Shown piece after piece: positions 47,310-56,153 of a stretch of DNA of 64,000 nucleotides. Location of the stretch: the NCBI RefSeq assembly GCF_020819595.1, contig NZ_JAJHNP010000010.1, positions 300,154-364,153 on the forward strand, in the 5' to 3' direction. Under the pieces are notes generated by a model, which was not told the origin of the DNA, made no database searches, and worked only from the letters and a program-made list of their open reading frames with translations. The number at the start of each line of letters is the position of its first letter. Within the stretch, counting starts at the first letter, position 1. This stretch comes from Streptomyces barringtoniae. Lineage in GTDB: Bacteria > Actinomycetota > Actinomycetes > Streptomycetales > Streptomycetaceae. A program made the position numbers and the translations under genes.

Positions 47310-47360
47310 GTATAGCGAAAATCGATGGCCCGACTGAGGTCCCACGAGCACAATCAGCCG

Positions 47361-47930
47361 ATGGAACCCGTCACACTCACCACGGACCGCCTGGTTCTGC
47401 GCACGGTCGGCCCGCACGACACCCAAGCGGTCTACGACGCCGCGCAGAACCCGGACATCCAGCGCTGGACCACGGTGCCCTCGCCGTATCTGCCCGAGCA
47501 CGCGAGCGGCTTCACCGAGCAGCTGGTCCCCGACGGCTGGGCGCAGGGTTCGATGTTCACCTTCGGGGTGTTCCTCACCGGCGGGGAACTCGCCGGCATG
47601 CTCGGGCTGACCATGCGTTCGCTCGGCGTGGCGGAGATCGGCTTCTGGGCGGCGAAGGAGCACCGCGGCCACGGTTACGTCACCGAGGCCACGCTCACCG
47701 CCTGCCGCTGGATCTTCACCGAGGTCGGCGTCGACCGGGTCGAATGGCGTGCCGAGGTCGGCAACCACGCCTCCCGCGCGGTGGCCGAACGCGCGGGGTT
47801 CACCATCGAGGGCACCCTGCGCTCCGCGATCAACAACAAGGGAGTGCGCCGGGACTGCTGGGTCGGCTCCCTGCTCCCCTCGGACCTGGGCCTGCCGTCC
47901 ACGGCGCCGTACCTGCCCGCCCGCTCCTGA
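47361..47930 (+). CDS. GNAT family N-acetyltransferase (RimJ/RimL-like)
   Basis: A 189-residue acetyltransferase using acetyl-CoA. It opens with L-T-T-D-R-L-V-L-R-T-V and has the acetyl-CoA loop A-K-E-H-R-G-H-G-Y-V-T-E-A (about 103-115), followed by N-H-A-S-R-A-V-A-E-R-A-G-F-T-I-E-G, as in the RimJ/RimL group acting on protein N-termini or small molecules. The ATG at 47361 is preferred to an in-frame ATG at 47325. It is divergent from secA. The substrate is unknown. Confidence 0.9.
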   Translation: MEPVTLTTDRLVLRTVGPHDTQAVYDAAQNPDIQRWTTVPSPYLPEHASGFTEQLVPDGWAQGSMFTFGVFLTGGELAGMLGLTMRSLGVAEIGFWAAKEHRGHGYVTEATLTACRWIFTEVGVDRVEWRAEVGNHASRAVAERAGFTIEGTLRSAINNKGVRRDCWVGSLLPSDLGLPSTAPYLPARS

Positions 47931-48026
47931 CCCGCCTGCGCGCGTCCGCCCGGCCCCGCCCAACCGTTTCCGGGTATCCGCCCAGGTCACCGCGGACTGT
48001 CAGTGGCGCCCTCTATCGTCCGGGGC

Positions 48027-49202
48027 ATGACGACCCTTCCGCGCCCGACCACCACTCTCACCGCGGACGACGCCCGCCGTATCTCCCTGCGGGCCCAGGG
48101 CCTGCTCGGCGCGCCCGACCGGCGGGCCGGAGTCCGCGGCGTGCTGCGCCACCTCGGCGCGGTCCAGCTCGACACGATCTCGGTCCTCGCCCGCTCCCAC
48201 GAGCTCGTGCCGTACGCCCGGCTCGGCGCGGTCGGCCGCAAGACCGTCGAGGCCGCCTACTGGACGGGCGCCCACGCATTCGAGTACTGGTCGCACGCGG
48301 CGTGCATCCTGCCCATCGAGGAGTGGCCGCACTTCGCCTTCCGCCGCCGCGCCTACCGCGACCGCCCGCACTGGAACCACGAGCTGCCCGAGGGCGCCTA
48401 CGACCAGGTCATCAAGCAGCTGCGCGCGGAGGGCCCGCTGACCTCCACGGAGCTGGGCGGTGCCAAGAAGACGAGCGACTGGTGGGACTGGTCCGGCACC
48501 AAGGTCGCGGTGGAGCGCGCGCTGATGTACGGCGAGGTGGTGTGCGTCGAGCGACGCGGCTGGAAGCGGGTGTACGACCTCGCCGAGCGCGCCGTCCCGG
48601 ACGCGCTGCTGCACGACGAGCTGGACGACACCGAGTGCCTGCGCCGCCTGGTCCGGCTGGCCGGCGAGTCCCTCGGCGTGGGCACGCGCGCGGACATCGC
48701 CGACTACCACCGCCTCAAGGGCGAGCAGGTCGCCGCGGTGATCGCCGACTCGGGTCTGGTGCCGGTCGAGGTCGAGGGCTGGGGAAAGCCGGCCTGGGCC
48801 GATCCGGAGGCCCTGGCGACACCGCCGCGCGGCCGGCACCGCACGACTCTGCTGTCGCCGTTCGACTCGCTGATCTGGGAGCGGGCGCGCACGGAACGGA
48901 TCTTCGGCTTCACGCACCGCCTGGAGGCGTACGTGCCCAAGCCGAAGCGGGTCCACGGCTACTTCGCCATGCCGGTGCTGGCGGGCGGCCGGCTGGTCGG
49001 GCGGGTGGACCCGGCACGCGAGGGCCGGACGCTGGTGGCCAGACAGGTCACCCTGGACGGCCCGAAGGCGGTCCCGGCGGTCGCCGAGGCCCTGATCGAA
49101 GCCGCGACCTGGGTGGACTGTACGGACGTGCGGGTGGAGCGGGTGGACGCGCCCGGCCTGCGCGAGCCCCTGACGAGGGAACTCGCCCGCGCCCTCGCCT
49201 AG
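48027..49202 (+). CDS. YcaQ/AlkZ-like winged-helix DNA glycosylase family protein
   Basis: A 391-residue protein of the HTH_42 family, whose members (E. coli YcaQ, Streptomyces AlkZ) unhook interstrand crosslinks and remove N-alkyl purines. It has tandem winged-helix-like segments and a conserved N-terminal motif, L-G-A-V-Q-L-D-T-I-S-V (44-54), whose Q-L-D agrees with the catalytic Q-x-D form of YcaQ rather than the Q-x-Q of AlkZ. It also has the usual S-P-F-D-S-L-I-W-E-R near 275. The ATG at 48027 follows GTCCGGGGC. No biosynthetic cluster is nearby, so it is more likely general genome maintenance than self-resistance. Confidence 0.88.
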   Translation: MTTLPRPTTTLTADDARRISLRAQGLLGAPDRRAGVRGVLRHLGAVQLDTISVLARSHELVPYARLGAVGRKTVEAAYWTGAHAFEYWSHAACILPIEEWPHFAFRRRAYRDRPHWNHELPEGAYDQVIKQLRAEGPLTSTELGGAKKTSDWWDWSGTKVAVERALMYGEVVCVERRGWKRVYDLAERAVPDALLHDELDDTECLRRLVRLAGESLGVGTRADIADYHRLKGEQVAAVIADSGLVPVEVEGWGKPAWADPEALATPPRGRHRTTLLSPFDSLIWERARTERIFGFTHRLEAYVPKPKRVHGYFAMPVLAGGRLVGRVDPAREGRTLVARQVTLDGPKAVPAVAEALIEAATWVDCTDVRVERVDAPGLREPLTRELARALA

Positions 49203-49228
49203 CCGATCCGGCCGGTACGACCCGCTGT

Positions 49229-49975
49229 TCAGCGGATCTCGAGGATCTTCTCCCGCATCGCGTAGACCACGGCTTCCATCCTGGAGTGCAGCTGGAGCTT
49301 CTCCAGGATGTTGCGGACGTGGTTCTTCACGGTGTTCTCGGAGATGAACAGTTCCTTGGCGATGTCCCGGTTGTTCATCCCGGTGGCGACGAGCTTGAGG
49401 ACCTCCAGCTCCCGGTCCGTCAGCCGCGGCGCGGGCACCAGCCGACGCTCGTCGGTGCGCTGGATCATCGACTTGAACTCGGTGAGGAGCTTGGACGCCA
49501 TGGACGGACTGATCTGCGACTGCCCGTCGGCCACCGCGCGAATGGCGGTCGCCACCTCGTCCGTGGAGATCTCCTTGAGCAGGTATCCGGTCGCGCCCGC
49601 CTTGATCGCGTCGTAGAGGTCGGCCTCCTCGTCGCTGATCGTCAGCATGATGATCTTGGCGCTGGGTGCGACCTCCTTGATGGAGGTGCAGGCCTCGATC
49701 CCGCCGCGCTTGGGCATGCGGACGTCCATCAGCACGATGTCGGGCAGCAGGTCGGCGGCCTTGTCCACGGCCTCGGCCCCGTCCCCGGCCTCACCGACGA
49801 CCTGGATGTCCTCCTCGGCCGCGAGCACGATCTCCAGGCCGCGCCGGAAGAGGGCGTGGTCGTCCACGACCAGGACTCTGATCGGCTCGGCCCGTACGGA
49901 GCCGGCGTCCGGGCCCATGCCGATGACACCGTCATCGCCATCCTCGTCCCGCATCGGTCCGAAGGTGTCCGCCAT
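49229..49975 (-). CDS. Orphan NarL/FixJ-type (LuxR HTH) response regulator
   Basis: A 248-residue regulator. An N-terminal acidic extension (1-30) precedes a receiver domain with the acidic pair Asp38-Asp39, phospho-acceptor Asp84 (V-L-M-D-V-R-M-P), Thr112 and Lys134. The C-terminal LuxR helix-turn-helix reads L-T-D-R-E-L-E-V-L-K-L-V-A-T-G-M-N-N-R-D-I-A. No histidine kinase gene is adjacent. The ATG at 49975 has a strong AGGGGGAGGA ribosome site. It lies 204 bp downstream of hpf on the same strand, so a link to ribosome hibernation or stress is possible. Its end is 26 bp from the convergent YcaQ-like gene. Confidence 0.93.
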   Translation of the reverse strand: MADTFGPMRDEDGDDGVIGMGPDAGSVRAEPIRVLVVDDHALFRRGLEIVLAAEEDIQVVGEAGDGAEAVDKAADLLPDIVLMDVRMPKRGGIEACTSIKEVAPSAKIIMLTISDEEADLYDAIKAGATGYLLKEISTDEVATAIRAVADGQSQISPSMASKLLTEFKSMIQRTDERRLVPAPRLTDRELEVLKLVATGMNNRDIAKELFISENTVKNHVRNILEKLQLHSRMEAVVYAMREKILEIR

Positions 49976-50179
49976 CGTTCCTCCCCCTGAAGGCTGTGGC
50001 CTGGTGGTCCTGTGCCATCGCCAACCCAAGGCACCGGCCCACCGGTTGGGCCGGTCCGGCCATGATTTCATGCCCGGGCGACACCGGGGTGACGGGCGAG
50101 GCGTGAACTGGTCGCACACAGGTGCCCCTGGGGGCGCACACGCGCTTCCAGGGGCACCGGCTCGCATGGCCCGGATGGC

Positions 50180-50872
50180 TCAGCCGCCGAGCGTGCCTCC
50201 GGCCGCGGGGGGCTGCGCCTCGGCGACCATCGGGTCCGTGCTGAGGTGGATGACGCCGTAGTCGTAGGCGTGCCGCCGGTAGACGACGCTCGGCTCCTTG
50301 GTCTCGGAGTCGACGAACAAATAGAAGTCGTGGCCGACCAGTTCCATCTCGTAGAGAGCCTGGTCGAGGGTCATCGGGGAGGCGACGTGGGTCTTCTCGC
50401 GGACGACGAGGGGGCCTTCGCCCTTGACCTCCAGCGAGCCGATCTTCTTGGTCGGCACTCCGTCCGTCTCCTCCTCCCCGACGGGGAGGCCGTTGCCGTT
50501 CAGCGTCGCCGCGCCCGGAACGTGGTCGGGAACCTCGGCCGCCGAGATCCGGCGTGCGCCACGGCGCGAGAACCGCTTGTCGTGCTGCTTGCGCAGCCGG
50601 GCGTCCAGCTTCTCCGCCGCCAGGTCGAGTGCCGCGTACGGGTCGCTGGCCGCCGCCTCCGCCCGGATCACCGGACCGCGGGAGCGGAGGGTGATCTCCA
50701 CTCGGTCACAGCGGTCGGCCTGTCGGGGGTTGGGCTCCTTGGACACCTCGACGTCGAGGCTGATCACCTTGGCGTCGAGCCTCTGGATCTTCTCCAGCTT
50801 CAGCTTCTCGGCCACGTGCTTGCGGAACCGCTCGGGCACCTCGGTCTTGCGGCCCTTGACGACGATGTCCAC
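50180..50872 (-). CDS. hpf: Ribosome hibernation promoting factor, long form
   Basis: A 230-residue long HPF that binds the 30S decoding centre through its N-terminal S30AE domain (V-D-I-V-V-K-G-R-K-T-E-V-P-E-R-F to about residue 100). It dimerises 70S into 100S ribosomes through its C-terminal domain (about 170-225, P-M-T-L-D-Q-A-L-Y-E-M-E-L-V-G-H-D-F-Y-L-F). The frame is open further upstream to 51079. I chose GTG 50872 because GGGAACGGAG lies at the right distance, the S30AE domain starts exactly there, and the extra 69 residues resemble no HPF. The order with the response-regulator gene suggests shared stress or stationary-phase control. Confidence 0.94.
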   Translation of the reverse strand: MDIVVKGRKTEVPERFRKHVAEKLKLEKIQRLDAKVISLDVEVSKEPNPRQADRCDRVEITLRSRGPVIRAEAAASDPYAALDLAAEKLDARLRKQHDKRFSRRGARRISAAEVPDHVPGAATLNGNGLPVGEEETDGVPTKKIGSLEVKGEGPLVVREKTHVASPMTLDQALYEMELVGHDFYLFVDSETKEPSVVYRRHAYDYGVIHLSTDPMVAEAQPPAAGGTLGG

Positions 50873-51160
50873 GCAGAACTCCGTTCCCGGATCGCTCCGC
50901 TCCATCGGCGGAGCATCTCCCTTTTGCACCAGATCCGGTGAGCACCGGACCTCGGACTCGGTGACTTCCACCTCCTCCTCCCCCAAGGGCGAGATCTCCA
51001 CCCCACCGGCACGGGTGATTGCCGAAAACCCGTGGCACGGCATTCCGATATGAGAGGTGTGGCCTGCGCCTTTCCTCACAACCGAACATATCTCGCCCGG
51101 ACGGATGTCGTCACCCTCTACTCCCGCGTACCTCCATTCAGGTGAATTACCCCTGGCACT
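50873..51160 (-). promoter_or_regulatory. hpf upstream region
   Basis: About 290 bp between the comF-like gene's terminator and hpf. No gene is supported, although the hpf frame stays open for 207 bp. On the minus strand CAGGGGTAATTC (about 51143-51154) with GTTG some 15 bp upstream loosely resembles a SigB-family promoter (GTTT-N14-16-GGGTA), which would fit stress induction. The match is weak. Confidence 0.3.
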
Positions 51161-51178
51161 ACCTGCAACGATGCAGGT
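51161..51178 (-). terminator. Palindromic terminator after the comF-like gene
   Basis: ACCTGCA-ACGA-TGCAGGT is a perfect 7-bp stem with a 4-base loop, 7 bp beyond the minus-strand stop at 51185. Confidence 0.65.
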
Positions 51179-51184
51179 CGGCGG

Positions 51185-52081
51185 TCAGTTCCTGTTTATT
51201 TCGAAAGAATCCGGCGGAGCGGCGATCACGGCCGCACGGAGCACATGCCGGAGCGTGTTCACGGCCGTCTTTTCCGGTGCACCATGCACCCACTTCGCGC
51301 TCTCCCACCGTGCTCCGATCCGTCGTTCATCCCTTCCTTCCCGAGTTACGGCCCCGTACACGACTGTTCTCACTCCGGTTCGCTCCTGTGCCACCTCCCG
51401 GACAGCCCGCGCCGCCTCCGCGAGGCTGGCGCCCGTCGTGATCAGGTCGTCGACGAGCACCACCTGACCCGCGCCGAGCAGCCGGCCACCGCCCGCCGTC
51501 ACCTCCAGCGCACCCGCGAGGTTCGCCAGGCGCCCCCGCGCGTCCAGCCCGGCCTGGTCCGCGACCGGCCGCTGCTGGCGAAGCACGGCCGCCACCCTGG
51601 CCGGAATCCCGGTGCGCCGCAGCTCCCCGGCCGCCGCGAGCGCCATCCGCCGCACCGGATCGTGCCCACGCGCCCGCACGGCCCACCGGGCGGAGGGCAC
51701 GGGCACGAGCAGCACCGTCCCGGAACCGGCGGCAGCCGCACCGGAACCGACGCCGGCGGTGCCACCGGTGCGGACACCGGCGCCGCTCCCGCCGAGCCCC
51801 GCCCGCACGGCTCCCGCCAGGGCCGCGCCCAGGGGTCCCGCGAGAGCCAGCGCGCCACGCTCCTTGTGCGCGAGAAGCAGTGTGCGCACCTCCTCCGCGT
51901 AGGGAGCCACCGCATGCACCACAGGCAGCCCGGCCGGCTCCGGATCCGGCCGCACCCGCCGCGGCGCGCGGCCGTACAGCGCTGCCCGGCACCGCGGACA
52001 GAGCACCGTACGAGGTGCTCCGCAGCCCGCGCAGTCGGTCGGCAGCACCAGGTCGGTGAGGTCCTGCCACCACCCCCGCAT
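51185..52081 (-). CDS. ComF family protein / phosphoribosyltransferase-like
   Basis: A 298-residue protein. A Cys4 zinc-ribbon-like element near the N-terminus (C-A-G-C-G then C-P-R-C-R) is followed by a type-I phosphoribosyltransferase fold with the PRPP-loop motif V-V-L-V-D-D-L-I-T-T-G-A-S (about 223-235). This is the ComF architecture. ComF proteins are linked to DNA uptake or recombination in competent bacteria; in Streptomyces the role is unknown. An Ala/Gly-rich stretch in the middle (about 97-125) makes it longer than most ComF proteins. The ATG at 52081 begins M-R-G-W-W-Q-D-L. Confidence 0.87.
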   Translation of the reverse strand: MRGWWQDLTDLVLPTDCAGCGAPRTVLCPRCRAALYGRAPRRVRPDPEPAGLPVVHAVAPYAEEVRTLLLAHKERGALALAGPLGAALAGAVRAGLGGSGAGVRTGGTAGVGSGAAAAGSGTVLLVPVPSARWAVRARGHDPVRRMALAAAGELRRTGIPARVAAVLRQQRPVADQAGLDARGRLANLAGALEVTAGGGRLLGAGQVVLVDDLITTGASLAEAARAVREVAQERTGVRTVVYGAVTREGRDERRIGARWESAKWVHGAPEKTAVNTLRHVLRAAVIAAPPDSFEINRN

Positions 52082-52158
52082 GTCCACCACTGTGCCAAGG
52101 CGGAAGCGACCCGGCCACCCCTGTGGAAAACGCCCTGTGGACAACCCGGGGAAACACG

Positions 52159-52193
52159 CACCGCCCCTCACCCACACGGGGGAAGGGGCGGTG
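52159..52193 (-). terminator. Hairpin terminator after lpqB
   Basis: CACCGCCCCT (52159-52168) pairs with AGGGGCGGTG (52184-52193), 14 bp beyond the lpqB stop on the minus strand. It closes the mtrA-mtrB-lpqB operon. Confidence 0.8.
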
Positions 52194-52206
52194 TGTGAGG
52201 CGGCGC

Positions 52207-54048
52207 TCAGCCCGGATAGACCGGCGCCGTCCCGTCCTTGTCCACCTTCTGCCACTGCGACCCGGACGGCAGCCGTACGATCCCGTCGTCCTGCGAGTAG
52301 GCCACCAGCGGCACCCGCTCGTCCTCGGACGCGGCGATCGACTTCACGCCGGTGAGCGCACCCGGCGCCGGCCCGTCGAGCGTGGAGCCGTCGACCTGCA
52401 CGTACCGCATCTGCAGCACGCCGCCCTGCTCCCGGCCGGCCACCAGCAGCCTGCTGTCCCCGGCCCAGGACAGGGCGCTGACCTGCTCCAAGTCGGGCGC
52501 GGCCGAGCGCAGCTCGACCACCGACGTGCCCTGCCCCGTCCCGTCGTCGCGCTGGATCCGGCCAATGAGCAGGGACTGCGTGCCGTCCTTCTTCTCCACG
52601 ACGAGCGCGATCCGCACCCCGTCGGCGGCGACCCGCGCGTCCCTGATCCGGCCGGACAGGTCCGGGACCGCGACCTCCTCCGGTTTGGCGGCGCCCTGCT
52701 GCAGAACGTACAGCCGGGGACGGCGCTGGTCCCGGTCGGCCACCCACAGGTCGCCGCGGGCGTCCCAGCTCGGTGTCGTCAGCCGCTCGTCGGGGGTGGC
52801 GCCCTGGCTGGTCACCAGCGCCTGCCCCAGCGGACCGCCCGACGCCAGCGACGTCACGTACAACGACCTGCCCTGGTCACCGACCCCGGCCGCGCTGTGC
52901 TCGTCCCGCGACACCGCCACCGACTCCAGGGCCTTGCCGCCCTCGCCCAGCGGACCGGGCACCGGTACGGCACTGGTGGTGGTGCTCCCGGTCGGCATCC
53001 GCACCAGCCGGTGCTTGCCGTCGAGGTAGTACAGGTTCTCGGGGCTCTTGGCCGACCCGTGCCAGGCGATGGCCTCGGCGCGCTCCTCGCTCAGGTCGCA
53101 CAGCCGGTGGCCGCCGACGCCCTGCAGCTCGACGGACTCCAGTGTCGGCGCCAGGTTCCGCAGCGTGAACAGCAGCTGCGTCGCCATCTCGGTGCACTTG
53201 GTCGCCGCGACCTGGGACACCTTGAGGTTCAGCGGCACGGTCAGCTTGTTCTGGTCGTCCGGCGCCAGCCCCGACACGTCCTTCTGCAGGGCCGTACCGG
53301 TCGGGAAGCTGGACCTGACGACCCGCCCGAGCCAGCGGGTGGGGCCGGCCAGCAGCGAGCGGACCATCTGCGTCATCGGGTCCACCTTGCTGCGCACGAA
53401 CACCGGATCGGCGACCGCCACCGGCTCCCCCGTGGACCCGACCGTCGTGTCGGAGGCGAAGTAGTACTTGTCGATGGACGTGTAGTTGCGCTGGAAGTCC
53501 GACTTGCCCATGACGACACCGTCGGGCAGCGCGTCGATGCGCCACTGCCCGTTCTTGGGGTCCCGGCTGAGATGCACCTTCTTCTGGTAGGAGCCCCCGG
53601 CCGGCTCGTACGCCTGCTGGGAGTCCACCGTCGCGACCCTGCTGCCCGCGAGGACACAGGTGACGCTGTTGGTCGTCTCGCGGCCGTTGCCCGCTCGGCA
53701 GTCGGGCTCGATGCTCGGCCCGTTGGCGAGGACCGTGCTCGACTGCTCCGGCCGCCAGACCCGCGCCGCGTCGGACGTCAGGTACTTGCGGGCCGTGTCG
53801 TACGCCGGGTCGTCGCTGGTCAGCGCCTCCAGGAAGCCCTGCATGATCTCGGCGGGCCCGGCGCCCTCGGCCGGCGGCATGGCGAACACCCGGACCCCGG
53901 TGTCCTGCCGCGGCGTGGACTCCACGTTCCGCAGATCCCCGCTGTCTGGCATCGAGGCACACCCGGCCAGCAGTACGGCCCCCAGGGCTGCGTACGCCGC
54001 CGCGCGTCCCGGCCGGGGCCGGGCGCCCCCCATGCGGTCAGCGCCCAC
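52207..54048 (-). CDS. lpqB: Lipoprotein LpqB, MtrAB-associated
   Basis: A 613-residue surface lipoprotein that interacts with the sensor MtrB in actinobacteria and tunes MtrA phosphorylation. The lipobox is L-L-A-G-C with Cys30. A GerMN-type domain is present in the middle, and the C-terminal half is a WD/beta-propeller-like region. The GTG at 54048 has GGGGAGG seven bases upstream and overlaps the end of mtrB by 11 bp. An ATG at 54033 is an alternative. The overlap implies translational coupling with mtrB. Confidence 0.94.
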   Translation of the reverse strand: MGADRMGGARPRPGRAAAYAALGAVLLAGCASMPDSGDLRNVESTPRQDTGVRVFAMPPAEGAGPAEIMQGFLEALTSDDPAYDTARKYLTSDAARVWRPEQSSTVLANGPSIEPDCRAGNGRETTNSVTCVLAGSRVATVDSQQAYEPAGGSYQKKVHLSRDPKNGQWRIDALPDGVVMGKSDFQRNYTSIDKYYFASDTTVGSTGEPVAVADPVFVRSKVDPMTQMVRSLLAGPTRWLGRVVRSSFPTGTALQKDVSGLAPDDQNKLTVPLNLKVSQVAATKCTEMATQLLFTLRNLAPTLESVELQGVGGHRLCDLSEERAEAIAWHGSAKSPENLYYLDGKHRLVRMPTGSTTTSAVPVPGPLGEGGKALESVAVSRDEHSAAGVGDQGRSLYVTSLASGGPLGQALVTSQGATPDERLTTPSWDARGDLWVADRDQRRPRLYVLQQGAAKPEEVAVPDLSGRIRDARVAADGVRIALVVEKKDGTQSLLIGRIQRDDGTGQGTSVVELRSAAPDLEQVSALSWAGDSRLLVAGREQGGVLQMRYVQVDGSTLDGPAPGALTGVKSIAASEDERVPLVAYSQDDGIVRLPSGSQWQKVDKDGTAPVYPG

Positions 54049-56152
54049 GAAATGCCTCCCCTGGCTCGGTCGAGTCCTCCGTGTCGGCCGTATCCGGCCG
54101 GGCCGTGCCCACGCCGGGTGCCGGACGCGCGGCGGGCCTGTCGTCCACGCGCCGTGCACCCCCGGTGGGCCGGGACACCACGCGCGCGCCGTTGCCGTTG
54201 CCGGGCAGTGCGGCCGGGTCGGCGGCGGGCGCGGCACTGGCCAGCCGCGGTGCGATCGGGGCGCGCGACGGCAGTCTGGGCGGCTGGGCGCCGCTGGGCT
54301 GTACGGGAACGGTCGCCCGCTTCTCCTCGCCTCCGCCGGGCAGACCGGCCTCGTCGAGGCCGCGGTTGCGGCGCGAGTCCTTCGGCTCCAGCGGTATCGG
54401 CGAGCCTCGCAGCGGCTCGTCGGCGGTCCTGGGCAGCGTCAGCCGGAACTGGGAGCCACCGCCCGGCTCGCCCCAGGCCTGCAGCCAGCCGCCGTGCAGC
54501 CGCGCGTCCTCCAGCGCGATCGACAGCCCGAGGCCCGTACCGCCGGTGGTACGCGCGCGTGCCGGGTCCGCCCGCCAGAAGCGGCTGAAGACCCGGGTCG
54601 CCTCGCCCGGCTTGAGTCCCACGCCGTAGTCGCGCACCGCGACGGCGACCGCGCCGCCCGCGGCGGCGAGCTTGACGACGACGTCCCTGCCCTCACCGTG
54701 CTCGACGGCGTTGACGACGAGGTTGCGCAGCACCCGCTCCACACGCCGGGCGTCGGCCTCGGCGACGACGGGCTGCTGGTCGCCGACCACGCGTATGTGC
54801 GTGCCCTTGCGCTCGGCGAGCGGCTCGGCGCCGCTGACCACACGCCGGACGACCTCCCTGAGGTCTATCGGCTCGGCCTCCAGCGCCGCCGCTCCAGCGT
54901 CGAAGCGGCTGATCTCCAGCAGGTCCGCGAGCAGCGACTCGAACCGGTCCAGCTGGTCGGCGAGCAGCTCGGCCGAACGCGCGGTCACCGGGTCGAAGTC
55001 CTCGCGCGCCTCATGGATGACGTCGGCGGCCATACGCACGGTCGTCAGCGGGGTGCGCAGCTCGTGCGAGACGTCCGACACGAACCGGCGCTGCATCCGC
55101 GACAGGTCCTCCAGCTGCTGGATCTTCACCTGGAGGTTCTGCGCCATCTTGTTGAAGGCCTCACCCAGACGCGCGATGTCGTCCTCGCCGGTGACCTTCA
55201 TCCGTTCCTGCAGCCGCCCGGCGGACAGCCGCTCCGCGATGCCGGCCGCCATCCGCACCGGCGTGACCACCTGGCGCACCACCAGCCAGGCGATGGCGCC
55301 GAGCAGGACGACGACGAACAGCCCGGCGGTCGCGAGCGTGCCCTTGACCAGGCTGAGGGACTTCTCCTCCTGGGTCAGCGGGAAGAGGTAGTACAGCTCG
55401 TACGGCCGCCCGTTCGGGTCGTTGACCTGCTTGCCGATGACCAGCGCCGGCTGCGACTCCTTGCCGTTGGCGTAGACGATCCGGGTGTAGCTCTGGGCGG
55501 CCGTCGTACCGCTGTTGACCCGTTCGCGCAGGTCGTCGGGGATGCTGGAGGTCGGGTTGACGTTCCCGGAGCCGCGCGGGCTGCGGCCGCCGCCGCTGTC
55601 GTCGCCGACGGGCAGCGTGACCACGTCGAAGGCGCCCGCACCGCCGCTGGACAGCGACTCCACGAGGTCGCTCATCCACTGGATGACGTTCTGCGGCTGC
55701 CGGCCGTCCGCGGTCGCGGTGCCGTCGGCGGTGCCGCTCCCGGCGGCCGCACCGGTACCGGCGCCGCTGGCCGCCTCGTCGGCCTTCTGCTTGGCCACCG
55801 CGAAGCCGCCCGTGGCCTGGCTCTGCGAGGCCCTGACCTTCGCGTCCAGCAGGCCGTTGCGCACCTGCCCGATCACGACGAAGCCCAGCAGCAGGACGAC
55901 GCCCAGGGACATCACCAGTGTCGTGGCGACGACCCGAAGCTGGATGTTGCGCCGCCACAGCCGCATCACCGGCAGCAGCGGACGGCGCACCCAGCGCAGG
56001 AACAGCCTGATGACCGGGCTGCCGTGGACACCGCCCTCGAGCAGCCCGCCCTCGAAAAGACTCCTGAACCTGGCACCCGGTGTCCGGCCGGCAGGCCGCC
56101 CCGGACGCGCCCCGGACCGGCCGGGAGCCGAAGCGGCGCTGTCCCCGGACAT
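54038..56152 (-). CDS. mtrB: Sensor histidine kinase MtrB
   Basis: A 704-residue membrane kinase. Two membrane helices (about 71-95 and 272-292) flank an extracellular domain of some 175 residues, followed by HAMP, a HisKA domain with phospho-acceptor His363 (D-V-S-H-E-L-R-T-P-L) and HATPase_c with the N/G boxes (N-L-V-V-N-A-V-E-H-G and G-G-T-G-L-G-L-S-I). A Pro/Ala/Arg-rich C-terminal tail of about 100 residues follows. Its partner MtrA is encoded immediately upstream (stop and start one base apart). The system controls growth, osmotic response and development in Streptomyces. Confidence 0.96.
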   Translation of the reverse strand: MSGDSAASAPGRSGARPGRPAGRTPGARFRSLFEGGLLEGGVHGSPVIRLFLRWVRRPLLPVMRLWRRNIQLRVVATTLVMSLGVVLLLGFVVIGQVRNGLLDAKVRASQSQATGGFAVAKQKADEAASGAGTGAAAGSGTADGTATADGRQPQNVIQWMSDLVESLSSGGAGAFDVVTLPVGDDSGGGRSPRGSGNVNPTSSIPDDLRERVNSGTTAAQSYTRIVYANGKESQPALVIGKQVNDPNGRPYELYYLFPLTQEEKSLSLVKGTLATAGLFVVVLLGAIAWLVVRQVVTPVRMAAGIAERLSAGRLQERMKVTGEDDIARLGEAFNKMAQNLQVKIQQLEDLSRMQRRFVSDVSHELRTPLTTVRMAADVIHEAREDFDPVTARSAELLADQLDRFESLLADLLEISRFDAGAAALEAEPIDLREVVRRVVSGAEPLAERKGTHIRVVGDQQPVVAEADARRVERVLRNLVVNAVEHGEGRDVVVKLAAAGGAVAVAVRDYGVGLKPGEATRVFSRFWRADPARARTTGGTGLGLSIALEDARLHGGWLQAWGEPGGGSQFRLTLPRTADEPLRGSPIPLEPKDSRRNRGLDEAGLPGGGEEKRATVPVQPSGAQPPRLPSRAPIAPRLASAAPAADPAALPGNGNGARVVSRPTGGARRVDDRPAARPAPGVGTARPDTADTEDSTEPGEAFRGR

Positions 56153-56153
56153 G

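Noticed and set aside
50873..51079. N-terminal extension of HPF by 69 residues
   Set aside because: The S30AE domain starts at the GTG at 50872, which has a good ribosome site. The extension does not resemble HPF proteins.
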